Origin: Aquincola tertiaricarbonis | Lineage (GTDB): Bacteria > Pseudomonadota > Gammaproteobacteria > Burkholderiales > Burkholderiaceae_C | Length of the DNA stretch: 64,000 nucleotides | Direction: 5' to 3' | Assembly: GCF_023573145.1 (NCBI RefSeq) | Contig: NZ_CP097638.1 | Span: 62,001 to 126,000 of the forward strand | Part shown: in pieces, positions 58,001 to 64,000 of the stretch | How the letters are laid out: each line of letters opens with the position of its first letter | Position numbering within the stretch: position 1 is the first letter of the stretch | The notes under the pieces: model-generated | What the model saw: the letters and a program-made list of their open reading frames with translations, nothing else | Database searches by the model: none | What the model was told of the DNA's origin: nothing | Made by a program: the position numbers and the translations under genes

Positions 58001-58346
58001 CGACGGCCTGCCTATCAATGTGATGGCGCACCGCATCTCCAGTTCCGGCAACGCATACACGATTAGCTTCGTGCGCACCAAGCCCGCAGGCCGGCTGGCG
58101 CGGCAGAGGTCAGCCATTCAATGGATGCTGAAGCATCTGGCTACAGCTCATCCGAGTTATTCAGTCTCTGGACGCTTGCACGTCCTCAGCACCGGCGAGG
58201 TTGAACACCTGCGACCGGACAGCCGCACATACAACAGCAAGTTCCCGACGCTGGCCGCTGCAGGCTTGCTGGCGGGTAACTTCGAAGCGCGCGCCAATCA
58301 GTATGAGTGCCCGAAGTGCAGGCACTTCCTTCACTGCCCGGCCTAA
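55023..58346 (+). CDS. ImmA/IrrE peptidase - UvrD helicase - Fe-S nuclease-like fusion
   Basis: An 1107-residue, three-part protein. Residues about 50-185: an ImmA/IrrE (DUF955) zinc peptidase with HEFGH (His87, Glu88, His91) and the third ligand Glu133 in AELQANTFARELLLP. Residues about 200-880: an SF1 UvrD-type helicase with Walker A GPGTGKT (220-226), VDEYQD (426-431), VVGDARQAIYRFRGA, TIHGSKGLEFEAVHLVD and YVALSRAREHLVLY. Residues about 890-1107: a RecB/AddB/Cas4-like Fe-S module with Cys898 and C-terminal C-x2-C-x5-C (1096, 1099, 1105). The usual nuclease acidic residues are not evident, so this part may only bind DNA. It ends a coupled three-gene unit. Confidence 0.88.
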   Translation: MTPFQRARDAAMQLRQELFKEAAATGIVSSAIVDAVAHEDAGNFTISDALPSDRALGGADAVLDHDFNLIIVRNDVSKHERAFLIAHEFGHWKLHHKGHEGCHKVVESTLKPEEGDTFGAQKVEAYGARERAELQANTFARELLLPRDVARSLHFAGKTAEQLSMELELPPELVRQQLFDGLLLPEPTPEVPKPPKVITPTQEQIDAAQSKAATSLVKAGPGTGKTATLMMRVQHLLATGAKPEELLLLTYSNRAARELVDRLKELGVDNAHDMWVGTFHAFGLEFLRKNCEQFGLVPRFGVADKMAEIAVLEPEIYGLGLQWFNPLGDPLDWLKTVVDAIQRAKDEMADAATFSAAVEQAANDAPADLLARRRDVAKLYSCYESKTKDNSRLVDMGDLVMLPALALTNEYETYKASVGRFKHILVDEYQDVNRASAELVKALATHADTLWVVGDARQAIYRFRGASMRSIVHFGDDYPKHTPFPLNENRRSYEEVVRVFEHTGRETHPLQSVLPLDDVAPVRGTSGVTPRHVRCATAEIVQGEVAANVERIHGLGVAYKDQVVLASKHDICGETADALNAAGIPALHLGDIFQRHEVKDLLALLQVFIDRSGSGLLRISRLPGLEMPPADVDVILAWLDSTRPEPLSWFDSPPAGLSTTAITALQRWKAVFEGLSSKESPWDVVCTLLLDRTRILDPHLLGSGILDVTRRIALWQLIYFLRVPDGSHAYQTVGSFISRLRRRLRIGDDRELRMPPPETDGLDAVAVMTIHGSKGLEFEAVHLVDIDERHFRISNDPDLVPESLLQSLRYREHFEEDTEASNKLYVALSRAREHLVLYEKQGGPKARCVDAVTHARHLFQPIDGVATALKPAQLRPTSASGPQTDACDFPGLLSYMVCPRRYYYDVVKNLTPAAGLHPAALIEGAVMRELFVPYGADPSAPANDVDVVLASLGSAFKDSLPHLRAYADSLLAAGRELLRVPRAAMAKPFHVVCDGLPINVMAHRISSSGNAYTISFVRTKPAGRLARQRSAIQWMLKHLATAHPSYSVSGRLHVLSTGEVEHLRPDSRTYNSKFPTLAAAGLLAGNFEARANQYECPKCRHFLHCPA

Positions 58347-58446
58347 GCTGCTCTCATACGAGCACTTCCGATTTCCAGGCCTTCCTGCGACTTACCCAGC
58401 ATGAGCAGCGCATCCCGCGCAGCTCAACCAGCTGTAAGGAGCAGCA

Positions 58447-58776
58447 ATGCCAACCCGCGTTTACATCCAGTCTGAGTATTTCCCTGACATCAAGTTCGTC
58501 GAAGTCAACGACGAGGCCACCGTCGCCGAACTGAAGCACGCCGCCCTGGCGCTGCTGCCGCCCGGCACCGATGCCTCCGACCTGACCCTCTCGGTCGAGG
58601 ACGATGACGACGACGCCCACGGCCACGCCACCCACGTCAAGCACCTGAAGAAGGAGCACGGCGTGCGCGTGCACCTCCACCGCTGCAAGGAGGTGGAGGT
58701 GAAGGTCCGCTTCGGTGCCGAGGTCGTGCACCACAAGTTCCGCCCGGCGACTGCACGACCCTGGACGTGCAGATGA
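58447..58776 (+). CDS. Ubiquitin-like beta-grasp protein, apparent frameshift near its 3' end
   Basis: In the open frame, 109 residues. Residues 4-78 have beta-grasp spacing (VYIQSEYFPDIKFVEVNDEATVAELKHAAL, LTLSVEDDDDDAHG, GVRVHLHRC). From residue 82 a second unit begins (VEVKVRFGAEVVHHKFRPAT), as in bacterial multi-ubiquitin proteins. The frame then reads only ARPWTCR to a stop. Shifting by one base near 58747-58760 gives ATTLDVQMRTLRHRTGA and runs to a TGA at 58884-58886, which overlaps the next gene's TTG start in TTGA fashion. That overlap argues that the shifted frame is the original one. No C-terminal Gly-Gly is visible in either. Confidence 0.6.
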   Translation: MPTRVYIQSEYFPDIKFVEVNDEATVAELKHAALALLPPGTDASDLTLSVEDDDDDAHGHATHVKHLKKEHGVRVHLHRCKEVEVKVRFGAEVVHHKFRPATARPWTCR

Positions 58777-58882
58777 GGACCCTGCGCCATCGCACCGGCG
58801 CAGCGCCGAGCACCTACCAAGGCCTCCAGACCGCCTTCGTTCAAGCGGAGACGAGGCCGGTCAGCTCGACGCGGGAGGCGAC

Positions 58883-59284
58883 TTGAGTAGGCGCAGCTAC
58901 AGGCCCCACGGCCGCGGCGGACTTTCCACGGCGGTGGATGACACCGCGCACATCGCCGCGTCGTTCGGCCCCGTCGGTGCCCTTTGGACAGGCACGATTG
59001 GCTTTGCCGTCTTCTACACCGCGTTGCCGCTTTGCATGATGGCCTGGACCGCCGAGCGCAAGGCCAGCATCAAGGGCCCGGCCGCAGCGGCCTTCGCGAG
59101 CTTGTTGGACCAGGTCATGTGGCACCGCCTCATCTCGCCTTGCCAATGCGCCGGCATCGCCATCCTGCTGGTGTGCTCGGCCATCGCTGTCTGGAAGCTC
59201 CTGGACCGGGCTGAGCTCAATGATGAATGTGTGACCTTCCTGAGCTTCATCTCTAAAGGCATCAGCCGACTGATTGGGAATTGA
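58883..59284 (+). CDS. Small two-helix membrane protein of the defence cluster
   Basis: From TTG 58883 (GGGAGG at 58873-58878) 133 residues follow: a basic start (SRRSYRPHGRGG), two membrane segments (GALWTGTIGFAVFYTALPLCM and CAGIAILLVCSAIAVWKLL), and a C-terminal amphipathic stretch (VTFLSFISKGISRLIGN). It appears translationally coupled to the beta-grasp gene. Small membrane proteins are frequent effectors or anchors in defence systems, but nothing here proves that. An internal ATG start is possible. Confidence 0.55.
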   Translation: MSRRSYRPHGRGGLSTAVDDTAHIAASFGPVGALWTGTIGFAVFYTALPLCMMAWTAERKASIKGPAAAAFASLLDQVMWHRLISPCQCAGIAILLVCSAIAVWKLLDRAELNDECVTFLSFISKGISRLIGN

Positions 59285-59294
59285 GGTGCAGCCT

Positions 59295-59954
59295 TCAGAG
59301 TTTGTCGACCACTTCAACTGACGCCACGAAATCGTCCGCGTTGGCCACCTGCCCAGCGGCTTCAAACAGCTGTCGAGCGTCCTCGTCCCACTGATGGTGC
59401 ATTTGCTTCTCCAGCTTGTATTCGTCGAAGCGGCGGTAGACAAAAGGCAGTACTTCTTGATGCCAAATCAACTGCGGAACAGATGGATGGCTTCTCGCCA
59501 GACCAGAGTTGTGCCGATTGCCGAAACACACGATATGGATGACCAAGCTCTCGTCTTGCCATACGCCATGACCGTAGAGGGCTCTCGCAATCTCCTCGAC
59601 CTGGCCGGCTGGTCGGAATCCACCGGCGCAGAGCACCTTCTGCATGTTCTGGCGTTCAGGGTCCGTCCATGGTCCATTCAAGCCGCACTGGCCCGTCTTC
59701 ACCTCAGAAAGCACCACCATCGGTCTGCGACGTTCAGCCATGAACAGCGGGTGGTCTGGCATGGGCCGCCGTCGGTTCTCCGCACGAAACGGGAACCGCA
59801 CGCCCAGCACATCAACGTCTGTCTGCTGCGGGTAGGCGCCGTCGTCCCGAGGTCCCTCGGGATGCACGATGAAGTTCGGGATAGTGAGAAAGCCGTTGAG
59901 CCGCAAGAACCAAAAGGCGAGGCGTTCGGAGGGGATGCGCATGAGCCACAGCAT
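59295..59954 (-). CDS. PD-(D/E)XK nuclease-like protein
   Basis: A 219-residue protein with the nuclease-core pattern TDVDVLGVRFPF (Asp46/Asp48) and, after about 30 residues, VVLSEVKTGQ (Glu84-x-Lys86), fitting D...E-x-K of restriction-endonuclease-like folds. Upstream NFIVHPEGPRDDGAYPQQ could hold the first helix residues. It converges on the membrane-protein gene, 10 bp apart. ATG 59954 is used; the ATG at 59939 is also possible. Family not named. A DNA-cutting effector or maintenance nuclease is plausible. Confidence 0.6.
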   Translation of the reverse strand: MLWLMRIPSERLAFWFLRLNGFLTIPNFIVHPEGPRDDGAYPQQTDVDVLGVRFPFRAENRRRPMPDHPLFMAERRRPMVVLSEVKTGQCGLNGPWTDPERQNMQKVLCAGGFRPAGQVEEIARALYGHGVWQDESLVIHIVCFGNRHNSGLARSHPSVPQLIWHQEVLPFVYRRFDEYKLEKQMHHQWDEDARQLFEAAGQVANADDFVASVEVVDKL

Positions 59955-60448
59955 CCATGCCGTTGGTCCGGTGTGTCAACAGTCCTCGCACACCGCGTTG
60001 ACCGCCGAACATCCCTTGCGTGACAACGCAGCGAGCACTTAAAAAGTCCAATCGCCTCCACGCGGTCCGGACGGCCACTTCCGTCGGCAAAGCTTCCCGA
60101 CAGGCCGCCCCAGGCCGGGTGACCGCTTCTGGAACCAGCGGCCGCTTAAATCTGCACCGACGGACGCCGAGATCCAAAATGGCCATCCACTACTTGCGCG
60201 ACAAGCACTGAGTGCTGGATGCCAACTCGGGCGTGGGCTTCGCAAGATGCCGCACCCCTAGTGATCCGGCGAGGTGTATTTTCAGGTCACTTACTTGACG
60301 ACCACCGGTGCTGGGGATTGTGGGGCGAGCTTGGTACGGCGTCGTCATTGCGTGAACGCGCCCACGGACCGCGGCCACTCCAAGTCAACGAGCCGACCAG
60401 CAGCAGCCGCACGTGGCCCGCACCACCTGATCGGCAGCTGAAGCCCGA
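59955..60448. other. Gap within the defence cargo
   Basis: About 490 bp lacking a convincing gene; short frames on both strands look random. It lies between two minus-strand genes and should contain the promoter of the nuclease-like gene. GCACTTAAAAAGTCC near 60036 is a less GC-rich patch. It may hold a degraded gene or the scar of an insertion. Confidence 0.35.
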
Positions 60449-61567
60449 CTATCTCGTATTGCCGACCTTCTTAGCGCCCTGGCGATTCCGACCCTCGCGC
60501 GTGGCAGCGACGGGCTCGTTCAGGTTGTAGAACTCATGCAGCTTGGCTGCCAGAAGTTGCTTGTCGGGCAACTGGGTCTGGTATTGCGCGACGAGCGCAG
60601 GCGATAGCGATCGACTCAGCGCGTACTCCACCACCTCGCTGTCCTTGGAGGCGCACAGCAGCACCCCGATGGCTGGGTTCTCGTGCGGTTTGCGCACGTC
60701 ACGGTCCAGCGCTTCCAGGTAGAAGTTCAGCTTGCCCAGGTGCTCGGGCTCGAAACGGTCCACCTTCAGTTCGATAGCTACCAGGCAGTTCAGGCCACGG
60801 TGGAAGAACAGCAGGTCGAGCGCGAAGTCGCGTCCGCCTACCTGCAGCGGGAACTCCGACCCCACGAAGCAAAAGTCGCGGCCGAGCTCAATCAGGAAGG
60901 TCTGAAGCCGGCCGAGCAAGCCGCGGTGCAGGTCGGCCTCAGTGTGGCCGGCTGGCAGTTCTAGAAACTCCAGCGCGTAGGAGTCCTTGAAAGCAGTGGC
61001 CGCCGACTCGCCGTGGATTTCTCTCACCGCTGGTGAGAGTTTTGCCGGCGCAAGCACCGCCTGCTCAAAGGCTCCCAGGCGGATCTGTCGCTCCAACTCG
61101 CGCTTGCCCCAGCGCTGCTGCACGGCCATGCGCAGGTAGAACTCGCGCTCCTCGGCACGCTTCGACTGGCCCAGGATGATGAGGTTGTGGGTCCAGGGCA
61201 AGGCTCTCACCAGTGGTGAGAGCTTTGGGGCGTCGCGGTAGGTCTCGAACAGCTGCCGCATGCGCCACAGGTTCTGGGCCGAGAAGCCACGCAGTCCCGG
61301 CTCCGTGCGTGCCAGGTGCTGCGCCAGACGGTCCACAATGCCCTCGCCCCACTCAGCCGCTGCCAGCTTGCCGTTGATGTACTCGCCGATCTGCCAGTAC
61401 AGGCCGACGAGCTCAGTATTCACAGCCTGGTGGGCGCGCTGGCGCGCAGCACGAATCAGATCCACCACTTCGCCAAACGCCGACTCAACGGGCACGTCCG
61501 CCGCCGCGCCCGAGCGCGAATCGCGATGCGCCACCGCGGTCTTCTTGGCCGTCTTGCGAATGCTCAT
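60449..61567 (-). CDS. YhcG/DUF1016-family PD-(D/E)XK nuclease
   Basis: A 372-residue protein. The N-terminal winged-helix-like DUF1016 part has LIRAARQRAHQAVNTELVGLYWQIGEYI, GFSAQNLWRMRQLFETYRD and LPWTHNLIILGQSK. The C-terminal nuclease domain has FVGSEFPLQVGGRDFALDLLFFHRGLNCLVAIELKV, with Asp and E-x-K catalytic residues, then FYLEALDRDVRKPHENPAIGVLL. Such proteins are widespread in defence islands and beside type I restriction genes. A basic N-terminal tail precedes. It is likely an independent nuclease in this cluster. Confidence 0.88.
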   Translation of the reverse strand: MSIRKTAKKTAVAHRDSRSGAAADVPVESAFGEVVDLIRAARQRAHQAVNTELVGLYWQIGEYINGKLAAAEWGEGIVDRLAQHLARTEPGLRGFSAQNLWRMRQLFETYRDAPKLSPLVRALPWTHNLIILGQSKRAEEREFYLRMAVQQRWGKRELERQIRLGAFEQAVLAPAKLSPAVREIHGESAATAFKDSYALEFLELPAGHTEADLHRGLLGRLQTFLIELGRDFCFVGSEFPLQVGGRDFALDLLFFHRGLNCLVAIELKVDRFEPEHLGKLNFYLEALDRDVRKPHENPAIGVLLCASKDSEVVEYALSRSLSPALVAQYQTQLPDKQLLAAKLHEFYNLNEPVAATREGRNRQGAKKVGNTR

Positions 61568-61667
61568 GCCGGCCATTGTGCGTGAGGCCTGCCGGCGCGC
61601 CTCTCGACTTCGCACCCGCACTTTGAATCGCTGGACTTCTCGGAGCGGAGCGTCGAATGCCTCGGTC

Positions 61668-62249
61668 TCAGGCAGCGACGACGCGCCCGCCTCCTCGCTC
61701 GCGCGCCCAGGCCGCAGCCAGCCGCTGCGCCTTGACTACCGCAGTTCCTGCGTCCAGGGCTGCGGCGATCCCCTTCCCTCCTACCGCCCCATGCTCGCGC
61801 AGCCAGAAGATCATCTTTTCGGATGCATCGAGATCGCCCAGCGCGCGGCACACGGTGGCCACGGCTTGGCGGTCCAGGGCCAAGAACGCTTGGGGGTAGA
61901 AAAGCCGATTGCCGATCTTCACGGCGAAGACCTCGCCCCGACCTGCTGCAGGCCTCAACGCCTGCCTAGTGAGGCCCCAGGCTCGTGCGAGTTGTTCACC
62001 AGGGACGACGAGCCCTTCCTTGACCCATTGCACCTTGGCTGCCTCCCCACGCGCGAGAGCGCCGGCCAGGCCGGTTGGAATCGGAGACCGGGCCACCTGC
62101 GATCGCAAGCCGCCGGCCAAGCTTGAGGCGAACCCGTGGCGGCTGACCGCCCTTCGAAGGCTCTCCAGGTCTTCGGTCAGTCGTCCTACGGCCGCTTCGA
62201 GCTGGGCGATGCGCCGAAGCAGTACAGCGGGGCTGGCGTTGGTTCCCAT
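61668..62249 (-). CDS. Putative DNA-binding protein (Xre/MbcA/ParS-like layout)
   Basis: A 193-residue protein. An N-terminal coiled coil (LLRRIAQLEAAVGRLTEDLESLRRAV) precedes a helix-turn-helix-like region (VPGEQLARAWGLTRQALRPAAGRGEVFAVKIGNRLFYPQAF). A C-terminal helical domain follows (CRALGDLDASEKMIFWLREHGAVGGKGIAAALDAGTAVVKAQRLAAAWARE), recalling the toxin-binding half of Xre/MbcA/ParS antitoxins. No RES-type toxin gene adjoins it. It lies about 100 bp upstream of the YhcG gene and may regulate it. Confidence 0.5.
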   Translation of the reverse strand: MGTNASPAVLLRRIAQLEAAVGRLTEDLESLRRAVSRHGFASSLAGGLRSQVARSPIPTGLAGALARGEAAKVQWVKEGLVVPGEQLARAWGLTRQALRPAAGRGEVFAVKIGNRLFYPQAFLALDRQAVATVCRALGDLDASEKMIFWLREHGAVGGKGIAAALDAGTAVVKAQRLAAAWARERGGGRVVAA

Positions 62250-62784
62250 AGGGCGTCTTGCAGGCAAGAGCGATAGCAGAGAGAACGTAGCAATCGTAGC
62301 AAGCGGCGGTCTGAAGGCGGCAACCCCGAAGCGCAACCGGTCCAAGACCGAGAGCTGCCGCGCTCCTTTGACGCGGCGCGGCTGCCTTTGGTCGGTTCAT
62401 GCCCGATGAACATGCGCCGGCGTGGCGCGTTGTCTTTCCCTTCCAGCACCCTTGTTCCATACTCGATTCGCTTCGTGGCTTCCGGCCACAGCCGCCCTCT
62501 GAGGCGTTCCGGCACAGCCGGCGTTAGCGGTCGTGACCCGCACGTAGATCCGCGCTGGGCCCTGCCCCGCCGCCGCTGCCTCTTCTGGCGGCGAGTCCCT
62601 CCGGTGCCCGCCTGACGGGCTGCCGCACCGAACCCCAGATCCGTTCGCATCGGCCGCTGCTTTTCAGGCAGTCCGGCTGGTCGACGCACGACCGCATGCC
62701 GCCTCAGCGGCCCGCGGACCCCCTCCCACCGGGAGCTCACGCTCCCCAGGGGGGCGTGTGCTCTCTCCACATCACGGAGATCAC
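62250..62784. promoter_or_regulatory. Long leader of the methylase/helicase gene
   Basis: About 535 bp without a gene. It contains upstream element D copy 2 (62504-62545) and a hairpin-like CACCGGGAGC/GCTCCCCAGGGGGG region near 62728-62756. GGAG lies 6 bp before the ATG at 62785. The long untranslated region with a repeated element mirrors the one before the antirestriction gene. Confidence 0.5.
62504..62545 (+). repeat. 42-bp upstream element D, copy 2
   Basis: GCGTTCCGGCACAGCCGGCG (first 20) continues TTAGCGGTCGTGACCCGCACGT. It matches 51697-51738 over its whole length with about five changes. It lies 240 bp before the methylase/helicase ATG. Confidence 0.75.
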
Positions 62785-64000
62785 ATGTCCCCATCCAGCC
62801 AGGGTGGCTACACCCTTTCCTTGCCGGGCTTCGACAACGAAGCTGCTGCATACCCCGACCTGTTCGCTGAAGCTGCGGATGCCCCTGCCGCTGCGGTCGA
62901 TGTTCAAGCGGTCGTGGAAGTGCAGGTCCCCAAGGCATGGCGCCCCGCCATGTCCGCCGCGGCCCACACCGCGCAGTTGGTCGAGTGGCCGACTTGGGAC
63001 GACGAAGCCCTCGCCCACATCGAAGGCCAGGCCACCAAGTTCGAGGCCAACGTTTCGGCCATCAACGCGCTCCGCTCGATCGAGAGCGAGGCCAGGCCGG
63101 CGAGCGCCAGCGAACGTCGCGCACTGCTGCGCTACACCGGCTGGGGCGGCATCCCGGCGAGCTTCAACGACGAGGGCCGGGATCCAGCCTGGGTCGAGCG
63201 CGCCGGCCGCCTGCGCCAGTTGCTCTCGGCCGATGACCACGACTCGGCACGGGCCTCGGTCAACAACAGCCACTACACCGATCCGATCGTCATCCACTGG
63301 ATCTGGGCAGCCCTGCGCCGCCTGGGTTTCCAGGGCGGCAACATCCTCGAACCAAGCGCCGGCGTCGGGCACTTCCTGGGCTGCATGCCGGCCGACTTTG
63401 CTCAGCGCAGCCGCGTGACAGCGATCGAGTTGGACCGCATCTCTGGCCGCATCCTTCGCAGCCTCTACGGGGCATGTGGGGTTGATGTGCGGATCGGTGG
63501 CTTCGAGGCCGCGACCCTGGCCGAAGGAACCTACGACCTCGTCCTGTCCAACGTCCCCTTCGGCCGCTACGGTGTGCTGGACAACCGCAACAGGCCTTAC
63601 AGCCGAGCGAGCATCCACAACTGGTTCGTTGGCCGGGCGCTCGATGTGCTCCGCCCTGGCGGCCTGGTGTGCTTCATCACCTCGACCTACTTCCTGGACG
63701 AGAGCGATGCCGGCATGCGCGCACACGTGGCATCCGAGGCCGACCTGGTCACCGCATTCCGACTGCCCTCGGGCACGTTCGAGCGCATCGCATCGACCAG
63801 CGTGCAGGCCGACCTGGTCGTGCTCAGAAAGCGCGCGCCGGGAGAGGCGGCAGCCGCAGCCGAGTGGCTCGACCTGGACTACGTTCCCAAGACGATGCTC
63901 CGGGAAGGCTGCCACGAGCAGTACCTGCGGATCAACCGTTGGTTCGTGCGCCATCCGGAGCATGTGCTGGGTCGCATCGACCGGGTCAGCAACGGCTTCC
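62785..64000 (+). CDS. DarB-like N6-adenine methylase/helicase, N-terminal part (runs off the window)
   Basis: The first 405 residues of a very large protein. An N-terminal region (QLVEWPTWDDEALAHIEGQATKFEANV, RALLRYTGWGGIPASF) is typical of plasmid and phage DarB/strawberry-notch-like proteins. Then come a methylase AdoMet motif (NILEPSAGVGHFLGCMP) and catalytic motif LSNVPFGRYG (N-V-P-F variant of NPPF), and FVGRALDVLRPGGLVCFIT. Helicase domains would follow outside the window. P1 DarB and plasmid relatives counter host restriction. ATG 62785 has GGAG upstream. Confidence 0.85.
   Translation, partial: MSPSSQGGYTLSLPGFDNEAAAYPDLFAEAADAPAAAVDVQAVVEVQVPKAWRPAMSAAAHTAQLVEWPTWDDEALAHIEGQATKFEANVSAINALRSIESEARPASASERRALLRYTGWGGIPASFNDEGRDPAWVERAGRLRQLLSADDHDSARASVNNSHYTDPIVIHWIWAALRRLGFQGGNILEPSAGVGHFLGCMPADFAQRSRVTAIELDRISGRILRSLYGACGVDVRIGGFEAATLAEGTYDLVLSNVPFGRYGVLDNRNRPYSRASIHNWFVGRALDVLRPGGLVCFITSTYFLDESDAGMRAHVASEADLVTAFRLPSGTFERIASTSVQADLVVLRKRAPGEAAAAAEWLDLDYVPKTMLREGCHEQYLRINRWFVRHPEHVLGRIDRVSNGF

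Noticed and set aside
60020..60211. 63-codon plus-strand frame in the defence-cargo gap
   Set aside because: Composition (Arg/Ser/Thr/Ala) typical of random GC-rich sequence; no similarity noticed.
62785..64000. N-V-P-F in place of NPPF/NPPY as a sign of an inactive methylase
   Set aside because: As I recall, NVPFG is the usual form in the DarB-like family, so it is not evidence of inactivity.

Overview
The window is high-GC DNA of proteobacterial type. Gene families such as CzcI, CadR, DUF3703, DUF4148 and ParC/KlcA plasmid functions point to a betaproteobacterium (Burkholderiales-like) from a metal-rich habitat; that placement is an inference. It looks like a stacked accessory region: a metal-resistance island carrying a transposon, next to backbone genes of a plasmid or integrative conjugative element (ICE). 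No rRNA, tRNA or CRISPR array was seen.

1-2379: the 5' part of an AraC-type regulator, then an IS21-family element (istB intact, istA cut off). 2380-11523: a Tn21-subgroup transposon bounded by 38-bp inverted repeats. It contains a collapsed tnpA remnant, tnpR, a complete arsenic operon (arsR-arsC-arsD-arsA-CBS protein-arsB) and a full tnpA at the other end. Its left end lies exactly inside istA, and the missing istA half is not on the other side.

11524-37733: copper and divalent-metal resistance. Included are a DUF2933 protein, a YHS-domain Cu+-ATPase, a Cus-type RND efflux set (cusCBA with cusF), a patatin-like lipoprotein, a second Czc-like RND set (czcI, czcC, small periplasmic proteins, czcB, czcA), an OmpR/HK two-component system, and a divergent cadA/cadR pair with a MerR-type 19-bp-spacer promoter. 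37818-42020: a second arsenic operon on the minus strand (arsR-arsC-arsC-aquaporin-arsD-arsA) that has the ArsA ATPase but no ArsB or Acr3 pump.

42394-53176 and 62785-64000: ICE/plasmid backbone. It holds a ParC-like/DUF7673/ParE module, an orphan hybrid histidine kinase, a tyrosine recombinase preceded by a 19-bp perfect inverted repeat, AcaB/DUF1845-like and DUF1173 genes (the latter fused by deletion to an oppositely oriented gene), a recombinase-like HTH protein without catalytic residues, an ArdB/KlcA antirestriction protein, and the start of a very large DarB-like methylase/helicase. Two families of repeated upstream elements (about 38 bp, three copies; 42 bp, two copies) mark these genes.

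53669-62249: a probable defence cargo set into the backbone. Its core is a tightly overlapping trio: a sigma factor, an unknown cytosolic protein, and a 1107-residue fusion of an ImmA/IrrE metallopeptidase, a UvrD-type helicase and a degenerate Fe-S nuclease-like domain. These are followed by a ubiquitin-like (beta-grasp) protein with an apparent frameshift, a small membrane protein, a PD-(D/E)XK nuclease-like protein, a YhcG/DUF1016 nuclease and a putative DNA-binding protein. This is the best candidate in the window for an undescribed system.
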